38,487 nt of DNA, taken from positions 1 through 38,487 of IMG/VR virus record IMGVR_UViG_3300018059_000025, one strand, 5' to 3'. The translations under genes were made by a program, and so were the position numbers. The DNA is from a virus. The notes under the pieces were generated by a model. The model searched no databases. It was given only the letters and a program-made list of their open reading frames with translations, and had not been told where the DNA came from. Below are positions 7,344 to 15,698 of the stretch, piece after piece (the first letter of the stretch is position 1; each line of letters starts with the position of its first letter).

Positions 7344-7829
7344 ATGCAAGGCCCGATCTATACAGCGACATTTACCGCCGTGGCGGTGAGCGCCGCACAG
7401 GACCTATTCGAGATCGTTGCGCCAGCGTCGAAGCGAATAGCGATCTGTGAGATCGACGTAGGCCAGTACTCTGATGCCGGTGACGCCCAGGCCGAGATGC
7501 TGTCTCTGTTGATGTTGCGCGGCTATACCTCCGCAGGCACCGGCGGTAGCGCGTTGACGGCGGCGAATAGGTCCTCAAAGGGCCGGGCTTCAGGGGCGAC
7601 CGTGTTGGCCAACAACACAACCGTGGCCAGCGGTGGCACGCCAACCACAGTGCGCGCTACGTCATTCAACGTCCAGGCGGGGTGGTATTACCGCCCGCGA
7701 TTCGACGTCGTGTTCGATGAGCGAGATATCGTCGAGCCTGGGCAGCGATTTGTGGTGCGGATCACCGCGCCCGCAGATGCCGTGACTATGAATGGCACGC
7801 TCAAGTATCAGGAACTGCAGCCTGCATGA
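7344..7829 (+). CDS. Probable small virion protein
   Basis: The 161-residue product starts eight bases after AGGAG, a good ribosome site. It is beta-rich (YTATFTAVAVSAAQDLFEI, then KRIAICEIDVGQYSD; near the end ERDIVEPGQRFVVRITAPAD), a pattern I have seen in small tail or capsid decoration proteins of podophages. No membrane segment, signal peptide or catalytic motif is visible. Its end overlaps the next start (ATGA), so the two are translationally coupled. Function not established. Confidence 0.6.
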   Translation: MQGPIYTATFTAVAVSAAQDLFEIVAPASKRIAICEIDVGQYSDAGDAQAEMLSLLMLRGYTSAGTGGSALTAANRSSKGRASGATVLANNTTVASGGTPTTVRATSFNVQAGWYYRPRFDVVFDERDIVEPGQRFVVRITAPADAVTMNGTLKYQELQPA

Positions 7830-8125
7830 CGACGGATTACGGACTCACCCCGGATTACGGGCCAGCGGCGCATGAGAAGACGCCAGATGAGGCGATCGTT
7901 GTCGAATTCCCCTGGGCCGCAAGATTGGATGGAGAGACGATCTCAAGCGTGAGCTACGAATTGCCCGACGGGCTGACGAACGAGGCAGAGGCGGGATCGA
8001 CCTCGCTGCGAACGGTGAGAGTCTCCGGTGGTAGCTGCGGTCTGTATCGCGTCATTGGGAAGGTGACGACCAGCGCAGGTAGGGATTTGGAGTGGGTGCA
8101 GCGGGTTATTGTGAGGGAGGGGTGA
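7826..8125 (+). CDS. Small virion-like protein upstream of terminase
   Basis: The 99-residue product is coupled to the preceding gene by an ATGA overlap. It contains FPWAARLDGETISSVSYELP (about 29-48) and ends with a strand pair RVIGKVTTSAGRDLEWVQRV. This layout matches small phage proteins (about 100 residues, Ig-like beta sandwich) that are commonly found one or two genes before the terminase in podophages. The biological role is unknown. The reading frame ends where the small terminase subunit starts, so it appears to belong to the late operon. Confidence 0.6.
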   Translation: MTTDYGLTPDYGPAAHEKTPDEAIVVEFPWAARLDGETISSVSYELPDGLTNEAEAGSTSLRTVRVSGGSCGLYRVIGKVTTSAGRDLEWVQRVIVREG

Positions 8126-8619
8126 TGCCTGCTGGCCGACCCGCTATTTATTCACCCGAACTGGCTGCGGAAGTCTGTCGACGCATTGCCGAAGGCGAAT
8201 CGCTGCGGCAAGTTTGTCGTGACGAATCAATGCCCTCAAGGACGACAGTTCTCAAGTGGGCGCGGGAAATCAAGGAATTTGCGGTCCAATACGTGCGCGC
8301 ACGCGAGGATTTGCTAGAGCACTGGGCCGAGGAAATCCTTGAAATATCAGACGATGGTAGCCGCGATTACATCGGCGGGCAGGTTGCTGAAGGCGTGACC
8401 GCTGTCGATCACGATCATATTTCCAGGTCCAGGTTGAGGGTTGATTCGCGCAAGTGGCTGCTGTCCAAGCTGGCCCCGAAGAAGTATGGCGACAGGGTCA
8501 CGAACACGCATGTCGGAGACGACGACGGTCCAATCAAGGTCGAAAGCAAACTCCAGCACGAAAACCTTGATATCGAGCAACTCCGCGCACTCGCTAGTAT
8601 CCCGATTCACGACGTCTGA
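8125..8619 (+). CDS. terS: Terminase small subunit
   Basis: A 164-residue DNA-recognition subunit of the packaging motor. Residues 10-48 form a helix-turn-helix: SPELAAEVCRRIAEGESLRQ, then VCRDESMPSRTTVLKWAREI, a pattern typical of small terminases that read the packaging site. The centre (about 60-115) is helical and probably makes the oligomer ring; RSRLRVDSRKWLLSKLAPKK (about 100-119) is a signature of this family. The C-terminal segment presumably contacts the large subunit. The ATG has GGGAGG upstream; an earlier start would add only unrelated residues. It directly precedes the large subunit, as in most podophages. Confidence 0.9.
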   Translation: MPAGRPAIYSPELAAEVCRRIAEGESLRQVCRDESMPSRTTVLKWAREIKEFAVQYVRAREDLLEHWAEEILEISDDGSRDYIGGQVAEGVTAVDHDHISRSRLRVDSRKWLLSKLAPKKYGDRVTNTHVGDDDGPIKVESKLQHENLDIEQLRALASIPIHDV

Positions 8620-8620
8620 C

Positions 8621-10165
8621 ATTGTCGGCGCTCGTCGGGAGCTTGCTCGCCGCAGTCTGAATGACTTTGCGTGCATGGTCGATATCCCGACTGTGCCACT
8701 GACAGAGGAGGAAGACGAAGACGAATTCAGCGTTTTGAGGCTGAATTCTCTGGTTCGGCATCACGATTTATTGCTGACGAAGCTGCAGGGCGTCGAAGAC
8801 CGGACAGTTCCAAACCTGATGGTTCTGATGCCACCGGGTTCGGCAAAGAGTACGTACACGGATGTCGTGTTCGTTCCCTGGTTTATGGCGCGCAAGCCGC
8901 GACGGAATGTGATCCTCGCGAGCTACGGCAGCGATATCGCACGAAAGCAGGGACGACGGGCGCGGCAGCTCATCAAGTCGAAATCATTTGCCAATCTGTT
9001 TCAACTCGTGCTCAAGGATGATCAGCATGCTGCTGATGAGTGGGCGTTGTCGAACGGTTCTGAGTATATGGCCGGAGGCTTGCTGTCGGGCATTACCGGC
9101 AACCGCGCGGCATTAGGCGTCATTGACGATCCATTCAAGGGACGCGACACCGCAGAGTCGGAACCGATTCGTGATAAGACGTGGGAAGCGTACATAGACG
9201 ACTTCTGCTCACGTCTCTTGCCTGGCGCTCCGCAGGTTATGATCCTCACACGTTGGCATGAACTAGATCTCGCCGGTCGGATTCTTCCGGAAGGCTGGGA
9301 CGGTCAGTCAGGACGATTCGAAGGTCGTGACGGTCGACAGTGGGAAGTCCTCTGCCTTCCAGCAATAGCCGATCGTTCCGACGATCCTCTCGGCCGGAAG
9401 CTCGGCGAAACGCTCTGGCCTGAGTGGTTCAGCCTGGAGCACTGGGCGCCGTTTCAGCGAAATCGACGCACATGGTCGAGTCTCTACCAGCAGAAACCAA
9501 CTGCCGCAGAAGGTACATTCTTCCAGCGCGCATGGTTTCGCCGGTATACGCCTGATCAACTGCCGAAGAACCTGCGCAAGTACATCAGCAGCGATCACGC
9601 GCCCGCTGGTGAGAGCGATAGCGACTATTCCTGTGTTCGCGTCTGGGGTATCGACGAGCACGGCGACTTGTGGTTGCTCGACGGCTTCCGGCATCAGGCC
9701 ACGATGGATGTGACCGCCGAGCGGATCGTCGGGAGCAAAGCCGAGAAGAAAGTCGGCCTGATCCAGAAGCACAAGCCGCTGTGCTGGTTTCCCGAGGACG
9801 ACAACAATTGGAAGTCCGTGGCGGGATTCGTGACCAAGGCGATGCGCAAGGAAGGTTCGTACTGCCGTATTGAGCCGATGAGCCCGCATGGAGCGGACAA
9901 GCAGGTCAAGGCGCAGGCGTTTCAGGGCATGGCCGCAATGGGCTGTGTCTGGCTCCCTGTCGGCCCGGAAGGCGACGACATACTCGACCAATACCTGAAG
10001 TTCCCTGGTGGCAAGAACGATGACGAGGTCGATTCAGCAGGCGTCATCGGCCGCGCGATCGACCAGGCGCATCCCGCATTGGCCGCACAAGCGAAGCCCT
10101 CAGAACCGGCCGACCGTTACCGCGAAGTGAAAAAGGCAGAGAGTAAAAAGTGGCGAGCAGTGTAG
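8621..10165 (+). CDS. terL: Terminase large subunit (ATPase and nuclease)
   Basis: The packaging motor. The ATPase half shows Walker A PPGSAKST (about residue 71 of this span) and a Walker B-like strand ending ALGVIDDPF (about 162-170), with MILTRWHELD as the coupling region. The C-terminal half has the RNase H-like nuclease start SSDHAPAGESDSDYSC (about 313-328) and the distal acidic motif DEVDSAGVIG near the end. Family homology begins at IVGARRELARRSL, directly after the terS stop. No ATG, GTG or TTG exists at that point: the first downstream ATG is 8675 and in-frame starts further upstream (for example TTG 8441) overlap terS. The true start is therefore uncertain; I list the span that shows homology. 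Confidence 0.88.
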   Translation: MVGARRELARRSLNDFACMVDIPTVPLTEEEDEDEFSVLRLNSLVRHHDLLLTKLQGVEDRTVPNLMVLMPPGSAKSTYTDVVFVPWFMARKPRRNVILASYGSDIARKQGRRARQLIKSKSFANLFQLVLKDDQHAADEWALSNGSEYMAGGLLSGITGNRAALGVIDDPFKGRDTAESEPIRDKTWEAYIDDFCSRLLPGAPQVMILTRWHELDLAGRILPEGWDGQSGRFEGRDGRQWEVLCLPAIADRSDDPLGRKLGETLWPEWFSLEHWAPFQRNRRTWSSLYQQKPTAAEGTFFQRAWFRRYTPDQLPKNLRKYISSDHAPAGESDSDYSCVRVWGIDEHGDLWLLDGFRHQATMDVTAERIVGSKAEKKVGLIQKHKPLCWFPEDDNNWKSVAGFVTKAMRKEGSYCRIEPMSPHGADKQVKAQAFQGMAAMGCVWLPVGPEGDDILDQYLKFPGGKNDDEVDSAGVIGRAIDQAHPALAAQAKPSEPADRYREVKKAESKKWRAV

Positions 10166-12060
10166 AGAAATCCAAGACGTCGAGTGAAGACGCTCACTCC
10201 CTCGTCAAACAGCAGTTTCTCGACTCCGAAAACTCGACGCTGACGGAGCGCACCGAAGCTGAGACGCACCGCGCGTACTTCGATGGTAAGCAGTGGACGG
10301 ACGAGGAAGTTGCCGAGATCGAGGCTCGCGGCCAGCCGGTCATCACCGACAACAAGATCAAGGACAAGGTCGAGTATTTGCTCGGGATGGAGCGCAAGAC
10401 GCGCACCGACCCGAAGGCGTATCCCAGGAATGCGCGGGATGAAGCCTCAGCAGACGCCGCGACCGATGCGCTGCGCTATGTCGCCGACGACAACATGTTC
10501 AATTACGTGCGCTCCGATGCCTCGGAGAACATGTTTATCGAAGGCCGCGGCGCGATCGAGATCATCGTCGACAAGAAGTACGGCGGGAAGATCCCGAAGA
10601 TTTGTTTAAGGCACATCCGCTGGGATCGCTTGTACGTCGACCCGCGTTCTATGAAGGCGGACTACTCGGATAAGTCCTATGTCGGCACTATCACATGGAT
10701 GGATTTCGACGTTGCGGTCGAAAAGTGGAAGGACAAGCGCGACGTTCTGGACCTGTCCTTTGCCGATGTCGTGCCGAGCGAAACTTACGATGACACGCCG
10801 CAGTTCGTCATTCTCACGACGACGCGCAAGCGTATTCAGATTTTCCAGCACTACTACCTGAAAGGCGGCAAGTGGTGGTATTGCGAGTTTGTGAGCGGTG
10901 GCTTTCTCAAAGACCCGGCCGAATCTGCGTATCTCGATGAGAACGGCGAGCCGAGCTGCCCGATTGAAGTCCAGGCGATGTACCGGGAAGGCAAGACCGG
11001 TCGCGCATATGGCGTGATTCGCCGATACAAGGACCTGCAGGACGACTGGAACAAGCGGCGCTCGAAGTCGCTGCACTACCTCAACACGAATCAGGTCCTG
11101 ATGGAGGATGGCGCTGCGGGATCTGAACCGGATGCGGTGGATCGCGTGCGCGCCGAGGCGGCGAGGCCTGACGGGGTCATTCGTCGCATTCCTGGGATGG
11201 AGTTGGAATTGGTGAAGAATCTGGATCTGTCGCAGGGCCACATCAGCTTGATGATGCTCACTGGTCAGTCACTTGACGCGACGGGACCGAATGCGGCGCT
11301 GTCCGGCCAGACGGGCAGCATCTCAGGCCGCGCCAAGCAGATCGACCAGCAGGGCGGCTTGGTCCAGATCGACAAGCCGTTCGATGCGATCAAATACCTG
11401 ACCCTTCGCGTCTACCGTCAAGTGTGGAACCGCGTGAAGCAGTTCTGGACGGCTGAGACCTGGATTCGCGTGCGCGACGATGAGCAACTGAAGTTCGTAG
11501 CGTTGAATCGCAAGGTGACCCGCGCCGAGGTGATCGCCGACGAATTGAAGTCAGCGGACATGGCGGATGAAGAGAAGGCCGCCATCCTGCAGCAGATCGC
11601 GAGTGATCCTCAGTACAAAGAGCCAGTCGTGCTGAACAACGTCGCCGAGATCGACGTGGACATCACGATAGATGACAGCCCGGACGTGCTTACACTGCAG
11701 CAGGAGCAGTTCGGCACACTGGCTGAGTTGGCCAAGGCGGGTTTGCCGATCCCGCCCAAGGCGCTCATCGAAGCGTCCAGCCTGCGCAACAAGCGCAAGA
11801 TTCTGGATGCGATGTCCGGCGCCAACGACCCGATGCAACAGCAGATGGCTCAGATGCAGCAGCAGCTCGCCCAGTTGGAACTGTCCAATAAGCAGATGCA
11901 GGGTATGTTGCTTGAAGCTCAGGTGCGTAAAACCGTCACGGAAGCCGAGAAGAACGCAGCGGCGACAGTCGAGAGCCAAGTGGATGCCGCAGTGAAGGTC
12001 GCGCAGTTCATCTCGCCGGAGACGCCGGCCGCGCCTAAGACACAGGTTTCAGTTAATTGA
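10150..12060 (+). CDS. Portal protein, P22 gp1-like
   Basis: The 636-residue product forms the dodecameric channel at the capsid vertex. Family signatures are RAYFDGKQWTDEEVAEIEAR (about 37-56), PVITDNKIKDKVEYLLGMER (about 59-78) and YVRSDASENMFIEGRGAIEI (about 117-136), followed by long alternating helical and beta regions (wing and stem) and a C-terminal Gln-rich coiled coil (DPMQQQMAQMQQQLAQLEL, about 557-575) that probably forms the barrel as in P22. GTG start at 10150 overlaps the terminase end by 16 bases. The length fits P22-type portals (about 700 residues). Next to terminase and the capsid staple gene, the assignment is secure. Confidence 0.9.
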   Translation: MASSVEKSKTSSEDAHSLVKQQFLDSENSTLTERTEAETHRAYFDGKQWTDEEVAEIEARGQPVITDNKIKDKVEYLLGMERKTRTDPKAYPRNARDEASADAATDALRYVADDNMFNYVRSDASENMFIEGRGAIEIIVDKKYGGKIPKICLRHIRWDRLYVDPRSMKADYSDKSYVGTITWMDFDVAVEKWKDKRDVLDLSFADVVPSETYDDTPQFVILTTTRKRIQIFQHYYLKGGKWWYCEFVSGGFLKDPAESAYLDENGEPSCPIEVQAMYREGKTGRAYGVIRRYKDLQDDWNKRRSKSLHYLNTNQVLMEDGAAGSEPDAVDRVRAEAARPDGVIRRIPGMELELVKNLDLSQGHISLMMLTGQSLDATGPNAALSGQTGSISGRAKQIDQQGGLVQIDKPFDAIKYLTLRVYRQVWNRVKQFWTAETWIRVRDDEQLKFVALNRKVTRAEVIADELKSADMADEEKAAILQQIASDPQYKEPVVLNNVAEIDVDITIDDSPDVLTLQQEQFGTLAELAKAGLPIPPKALIEASSLRNKRKILDAMSGANDPMQQQMAQMQQQLAQLELSNKQMQGMLLEAQVRKTVTEAEKNAAATVESQVDAAVKVAQFISPETPAAPKTQVSVN

Positions 12061-12067
12061 GGCACGT

Positions 12068-12400
12068 ATGAAGTTGACCAACATGGAAATGACCAAGGCT
12101 GAGAAGAAAGAAAGCTCGCCTGTGGCCATGTCCGATTACAACGGGCCGGACTTTCCGTACGGTTTGAAACTGTGCTTGGACAATGCGTCACTCGAAAAGC
12201 TGGGCTTCGATGCTCTGCCGAAAGTGGGCGCGAAGATGATGGTTCATGCAATGGGCGTCGTCGTCGAAGTCAGTCAGCACGAGAGCAAGAATCACGAGTC
12301 ACGCCGCGTTGAGATTCAGATCCAGCGTTTGGGCGTTGAGGATGAAGACGAGAGCGACGAACTGGAGGCGATTGTGAAGCGCCGAGCCAAAAGCGGCTAA
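12068..12400 (+). CDS. Capsid staple protein
   Basis: A 110-residue protein that matches the phage capsid staple family (Epsilon15 gp10-like), which clamps neighbouring capsomers on the outer surface. Visible family marks are the start MKLTNMEMTKAEKKE, the central PDFPYGLKLCLDNASLEKLG (about 29-48) and the closing strand RRVEIQIQRLGVEDED (about 80-95). GAGG lies upstream of the ATG. It is placed between portal and scaffold, the usual position. An acidic then basic tail (ESDELEAIVKRRAKSG) finishes the protein. A strong terminator follows. Confidence 0.85.
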   Translation: MKLTNMEMTKAEKKESSPVAMSDYNGPDFPYGLKLCLDNASLEKLGFDALPKVGAKMMVHAMGVVVEVSQHESKNHESRRVEIQIQRLGVEDEDESDELEAIVKRRAKSG

Positions 12401-12426
12401 CGCCACGCCAATAAGGTTTCGAGAGA

Positions 12427-12449
12427 GCCGCCATTGAGCGGCCTTTTTT
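12427..12449 (+). terminator. Rho-independent terminator after the staple gene
   Basis: GCCGC-CATTGA-GCGGC followed by CTTTTTT. It separates portal and staple from scaffold and capsid and may attenuate rather than stop late transcription. Confidence 0.85.
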
Positions 12450-12461
12450 ATTTCTACGGTC

Positions 12462-12557
12462 CGCTGTCCGTAAACAGCGGCGCGACTGCGGCGAAACGGC
12501 TGATTCGGGTTCTTGCTCGCCCGCTTTTGAGCAAGCGCGACTGCGGCGAAACGGCTG
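12462..12557 (+). promoter_or_regulatory. Two tandem hairpin plus 23-bp repeat units before the scaffold gene
   Basis: Unit 1 is the hairpin CCGCTGT-CCGTAA-ACAGCGG ending at about 12480, followed by GCGCGACTGCGGCGAAACGG and CTG (12480-12502). Unit 2 is the hairpin CTTGCTC/GAGCAAG (12512-12535), followed by an identical 23-bp copy (12535-12557). The stems differ but the tail is exact. The second copy ends two bases before the ribosome site of the scaffold gene. This could be an RNA processing site, a late promoter pair or a translational control element. Confidence 0.6.
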
Positions 12558-12571
12558 TTGGAGATATGACG

Positions 12572-13432
12572 ATGGATTCACTGGCAGATATTTTGTCCGG
12601 TGCGGATGAGTCCGCATCTTCTGAGAGCACGCCTGAGCCTGCCAAGGCCGCGGCGACGGATGTAAAACCCGCTGAACCTGCAAAGGAAGCGCCCGCTGCG
12701 CCATCGGCAGCGAAGACGGAAGTCAAGGCAGATGAGGTCAAGACCGAGGAGGTCAAGACCGCTGAAGCCGAAGCCGAACGTACTCGGAACGAAAAGGGTC
12801 AGTTTGCAAAACCTGACGAGATCAAGGCGCTACAGCAAGGACTCGCTGAGGAGCGGCGCAAACGTCAGGAGTCGGAGCGCAAGCTGCGAGAGATTGAGGC
12901 CGCGAAGAAAACAGACGAGCCGAAGAAGGACTTCTGGGAAGACCCGGAAGCCGCTTTGGAGGAGCGTCTATCACCTCGTGAAGAGAAGCTACGGCTTGAG
13001 TCCGAGTCCAGGTTTTTCACGCTGTGTGAAGACTTGGCGCGGGACAAGCATGCGGACTACGAGGATGTGGTGAATGAGTTGCTGACCGAGGCGCAAGAGG
13101 ATGCCTCGCTTGGCTCTCAGGTCTTCGCGCAGGCCAAAGCGGCTCGCAATCCGGCTGAGTTTCTCTACAAATTCTCGCTGAATCGACGTGAGATGAAGGT
13201 GGTGGGCGGTGACCTTGGCAAGTACAAGGAAACCGTCACAGCCGAATTCAAAACGAAGATATCGGCGTTGGAAGCAGAGAACAAGGCGCTCAAGACCCAA
13301 CTGGACAATATCGGCAAGGTTCCCTCGTCGCTGAATGCCGAGCCTTCGGCGAGTCGAGCGGCTGTTGAGAAAGAATCAGTCGAGAACGAACCGCTGGGGG
13401 AAATTTTCAAACCCCGCAAGCGCCGAGCATAG
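12572..13432 (+). CDS. Head scaffolding protein
   Basis: The 286-residue product is acidic and helical, with an Ala/Pro/Glu/Lys-rich N-terminal half (AKAAATDVKPAEPAKEAP, then KTEVKADEVKTEEVKTAEA), long coiled-coil stretches (EERRKRQESERKLREIEAAK, about 97-116) and a basic C-terminus (FKPRKRRA) that would bind the inner capsid surface. This composition and position, immediately before the major capsid gene, fit an internal scaffold that is later expelled. The ATG at 12572 is chosen because GGAG lies eight bases upstream; the ATG at 12566 is too close to it. The open frame continues upstream but only through the repeat units. Confidence 0.8.
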   Translation: MDSLADILSGADESASSESTPEPAKAAATDVKPAEPAKEAPAAPSAAKTEVKADEVKTEEVKTAEAEAERTRNEKGQFAKPDEIKALQQGLAEERRKRQESERKLREIEAAKKTDEPKKDFWEDPEAALEERLSPREEKLRLESESRFFTLCEDLARDKHADYEDVVNELLTEAQEDASLGSQVFAQAKAARNPAEFLYKFSLNRREMKVVGGDLGKYKETVTAEFKTKISALEAENKALKTQLDNIGKVPSSLNAEPSASRAAVEKESVENEPLGEIFKPRKRRA

Positions 13433-13452
13433 CCACCCACGAGGTGGTTTTT
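13433..13452 (+). terminator. Hairpin terminator between scaffold and capsid
   Basis: CCACC-CACGA-GGTGG followed by TTTTT, right after the scaffold stop. Such weak hairpins before the capsid gene often act as processing or attenuation sites. Confidence 0.75.
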
Positions 13453-13475
13453 ATGCCCGGCCCTGGAGATAGATC

Positions 13476-14558
13476 ATGGCAGAGACTGCATTAACCACTG
13501 AACTGCGCGTCAAGAAGTGGGAGAAGAAATTCTTCAAAGAGTACGTGCGCGATGGCCGGTTCTCCCCCTACATGGGGACGACTGAATTCTCAATGATACA
13601 GGTCAAGGAAGACTTGATGGCGACGGCCGGTCAAGCGCTGTCCATCACGCTGATCAACCGACTGACCGGCGCCGGTGTGACCGGCAAGTCCACCCTGAAA
13701 GGCAATGAAGAGCAGATGGACCAGAGAACCTTTGTGTTCTCGGTCGATCGCGTTCGTCATGCCGTGCTTCACGACGGACTGGACGAGCTGTTTTCCCCCA
13801 TCGATCTGGTCGAAGCGAAGGACGCCGTGATCAAGGACTGGTTCAAGGAGAAGATGCGCGACGAGCTGATCGCCGCGATGGGCTCCATCAACGGCGTGGC
13901 CTATGCAACGGCTACCGAGGCGCAGAAAGATGCATGGCTGGTCGATAACGCCGATCGCGTGCTGTTCGGCGCGTCAGTGTCGAACAATGCGGCCAACGAT
14001 CACTCCGCGGCATTGGCGAACATCGACAACACGGCCGACAAGTTCACTGGTTCTGTGTTGAAGCTGCTCAAGCGTCGCGCCAAGAATGCCAATCCGAAAG
14101 TCCGGCCGATCAAGATTTCGGGGGACGAGGAATGGTATGTGGCATTCGCTGGAACCAACACCTTCCGGGACTTCTCGGAAGACTCGGCGGTTCAGCAGGC
14201 CAGTCGCGAAGCTTGGGAGCGCGGGAAGGATAACCCGCTGTTCACCGGTGGCGACCTGATTCTCGACGGCGTCATTGTTCGCGAGGTCTCCGACATCGCA
14301 GATATCGCGGGCGTGGGTGCCGGCGGCATCGACGTTGGACCGGTGTATCTGTGCGGCGCACAGGCGTTAGGCATCGCGTGGAAGCGTCGCACGAAGATGA
14401 TCACCGACACCGATGACTACGGCGCAAAGCGTGGCGCGGGTGCGGAGGAAGTCCGCGACATCAAGAAGCTGTTGTTCGGCAAGGGCGCCAGCGACCGGGA
14501 CGATCTCGTACAGCACGGCATCGCGACTCTGTACGCCGCTTCAGTCGACGACGCTTGA
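13476..14558 (+). CDS. Major capsid protein, DUF4043/N4-gp56-like
   Basis: A 360-residue shell protein. Family marks are the start KKWEKKFFKEYVRDGRFSPY (about 13-32), MGTTEFSMIQVKEDLMATAG, the TFVFSVDRVRHAVLHDG segment (about 85-101), DWFKEKMRDELIAAM (about 125-139) and the late YLCGAQALGIAWKRRTK (about 292-308). Proteins of this family take the HK97 fold. GGAG lies nine bases before the ATG. It is the best-translated late gene to judge from its clean ribosome site and isolated terminator. The surrounding scaffold and staple genes fit an Epsilon15-like stabilised shell. Confidence 0.9.
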   Translation: MAETALTTELRVKKWEKKFFKEYVRDGRFSPYMGTTEFSMIQVKEDLMATAGQALSITLINRLTGAGVTGKSTLKGNEEQMDQRTFVFSVDRVRHAVLHDGLDELFSPIDLVEAKDAVIKDWFKEKMRDELIAAMGSINGVAYATATEAQKDAWLVDNADRVLFGASVSNNAANDHSAALANIDNTADKFTGSVLKLLKRRAKNANPKVRPIKISGDEEWYVAFAGTNTFRDFSEDSAVQQASREAWERGKDNPLFTGGDLILDGVIVREVSDIADIAGVGAGGIDVGPVYLCGAQALGIAWKRRTKMITDTDDYGAKRGAGAEEVRDIKKLLFGKGASDRDDLVQHGIATLYAASVDDA

Positions 14559-14573
14559 TAGGAGCAACAACTA

Positions 14574-15128
14574 ATGGAAACGCTCCAATCAACACTGACT
14601 GAAAACGGGGTGAATCAGGGCGACCTGATTCGCTTCATGAAAAACGTTCGTGACGTGGTCAACGACATCCAGGACAAGCTGACGGGGAATTACGTCATCG
14701 GTGTTCCGGCGCTGGCCATCGGCTCAACCACCACTGCAGTCTCGACAGCGCTGTTCCACTTCATGATAGGTGGAAAACACTACATCAAGGCTGCAGTGGC
14801 GGCGGGTACGGCGCCGGGCAACGATGTGGTTCCGGAGGACCTGTTCGGTGCCGTGGCGCTGGATATCGGTGCGGACGGCACGCTGGACGCGATCGAGGCA
14901 ACCGACAACGCAACCGGCTATGCGTCTGCGGCGCTGGCTGTAGCGGGACTCCCCGCCGCAGCCTCGGCCCACGCCCGCGTCGGATGGGTGACGGCAACGA
15001 AGTCGGATGGTGCGTTCACGTTCGGGACCACTGCGCTCAATGCCGCCAACTCGACCGTGGCGTATACAGACGCAACGACGCTGGCCAACGCCATTGAGTC
15101 CACTGCGCTCACACTTTCGAAAGGTTAA
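14574..15128 (+). CDS. Probable head decoration or fibre protein
   Basis: The 184-residue product starts after AGGAG. The first 40 residues are helical (LTENGVNQGDLIRFMKNVRD, then VVNDIQDKLTG); the remainder is Ala/Thr-rich beta sequence with regular turns (VIGVPALAIGSTTTAVSTAL; VRVGWVTATK-like strands). It lies directly behind the major capsid gene, where podophages commonly place decoration or head-fibre proteins. No catalytic motif is present. The function is inferred from position and composition only. Confidence 0.6.
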   Translation: METLQSTLTENGVNQGDLIRFMKNVRDVVNDIQDKLTGNYVIGVPALAIGSTTTAVSTALFHFMIGGKHYIKAAVAAGTAPGNDVVPEDLFGAVALDIGADGTLDAIEATDNATGYASAALAVAGLPAAASAHARVGWVTATKSDGAFTFGTTALNAANSTVAYTDATTLANAIESTALTLSKG

Positions 15129-15139
15129 GGAGAGAGATC

Positions 15140-15652
15140 ATGGTTGCTGAAACTTTGACGAGCACGCGGGCGGCTGACAGCTTCCCCGTGTTTAAGGCCA
15201 ATGGCGCGGGGCTGCTCTGCGCCGCTTACGGCTCGTATGACATCGCTGCAGCGGTCGAGGACGGCGACATCTTCGAGATGTGCAAAGTCCCCGCGGGCGC
15301 TCGACTGTTGGGCGGGTATTTCTACGGAGATGACCTGGATACGGGCACTGAAGTGCTCGACATGGATGTGGGTTGGGCAGCCAACGGCGGCAGCGGCACG
15401 TACGATACTGCGGACCCGGATGGGCTCGGAAATCTCGGCGTGCTGACCGGTGACGCTTTCGCCGCCGGCAATCTCTCCAACGTGGCGGGACTGGTCTATC
15501 CGTTGCTAGGCGTATTCACCCTCGGCGAATTGCCGTACTTCACGAAGGAGACGACGCTGCAGGTCGAGGCCAATGTAGCGGCAAATGCCGGCCACACAGG
15601 CACGATCTCGCTGGTCGCGTTTTACGTGGTCGATGAGTCCTTAGTGGTGTAA
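15140..15652 (+). CDS. Conserved head-module virion protein
   Basis: The 170-residue product starts after AAGGAG. It contains DSFPVFKANGAGLLCAAYGS (about 13-32), EDGDIFEMCKVPAGARLLGG (about 41-60) and LDMDVGWAANG, a pattern recurring in small structural proteins that follow the capsid gene in podophages of this kind. It is predicted to be a beta sandwich, with no signal peptide. A strong terminator follows it, closing the capsid transcription unit. It may be a decoration protein; role not established. Confidence 0.65.
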   Translation: MVAETLTSTRAADSFPVFKANGAGLLCAAYGSYDIAAAVEDGDIFEMCKVPAGARLLGGYFYGDDLDTGTEVLDMDVGWAANGGSGTYDTADPDGLGNLGVLTGDAFAAGNLSNVAGLVYPLLGVFTLGELPYFTKETTLQVEANVAANAGHTGTISLVAFYVVDESLVV

Positions 15653-15656
15653 TCAC

Positions 15657-15684
15657 AAAGCCCCTGCTCGTGAGGGGCTTTCTT
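15657..15684 (+). terminator. Rho-independent terminator after the head genes
   Basis: A nine-pair stem AAAGCCCCT/AGGGGCTTT with loop GCTCGTG, followed by T-rich sequence. It is the strongest terminator in the late region. Confidence 0.9.
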
Positions 15685-15698
15685 CTCGGAGTTGATCA

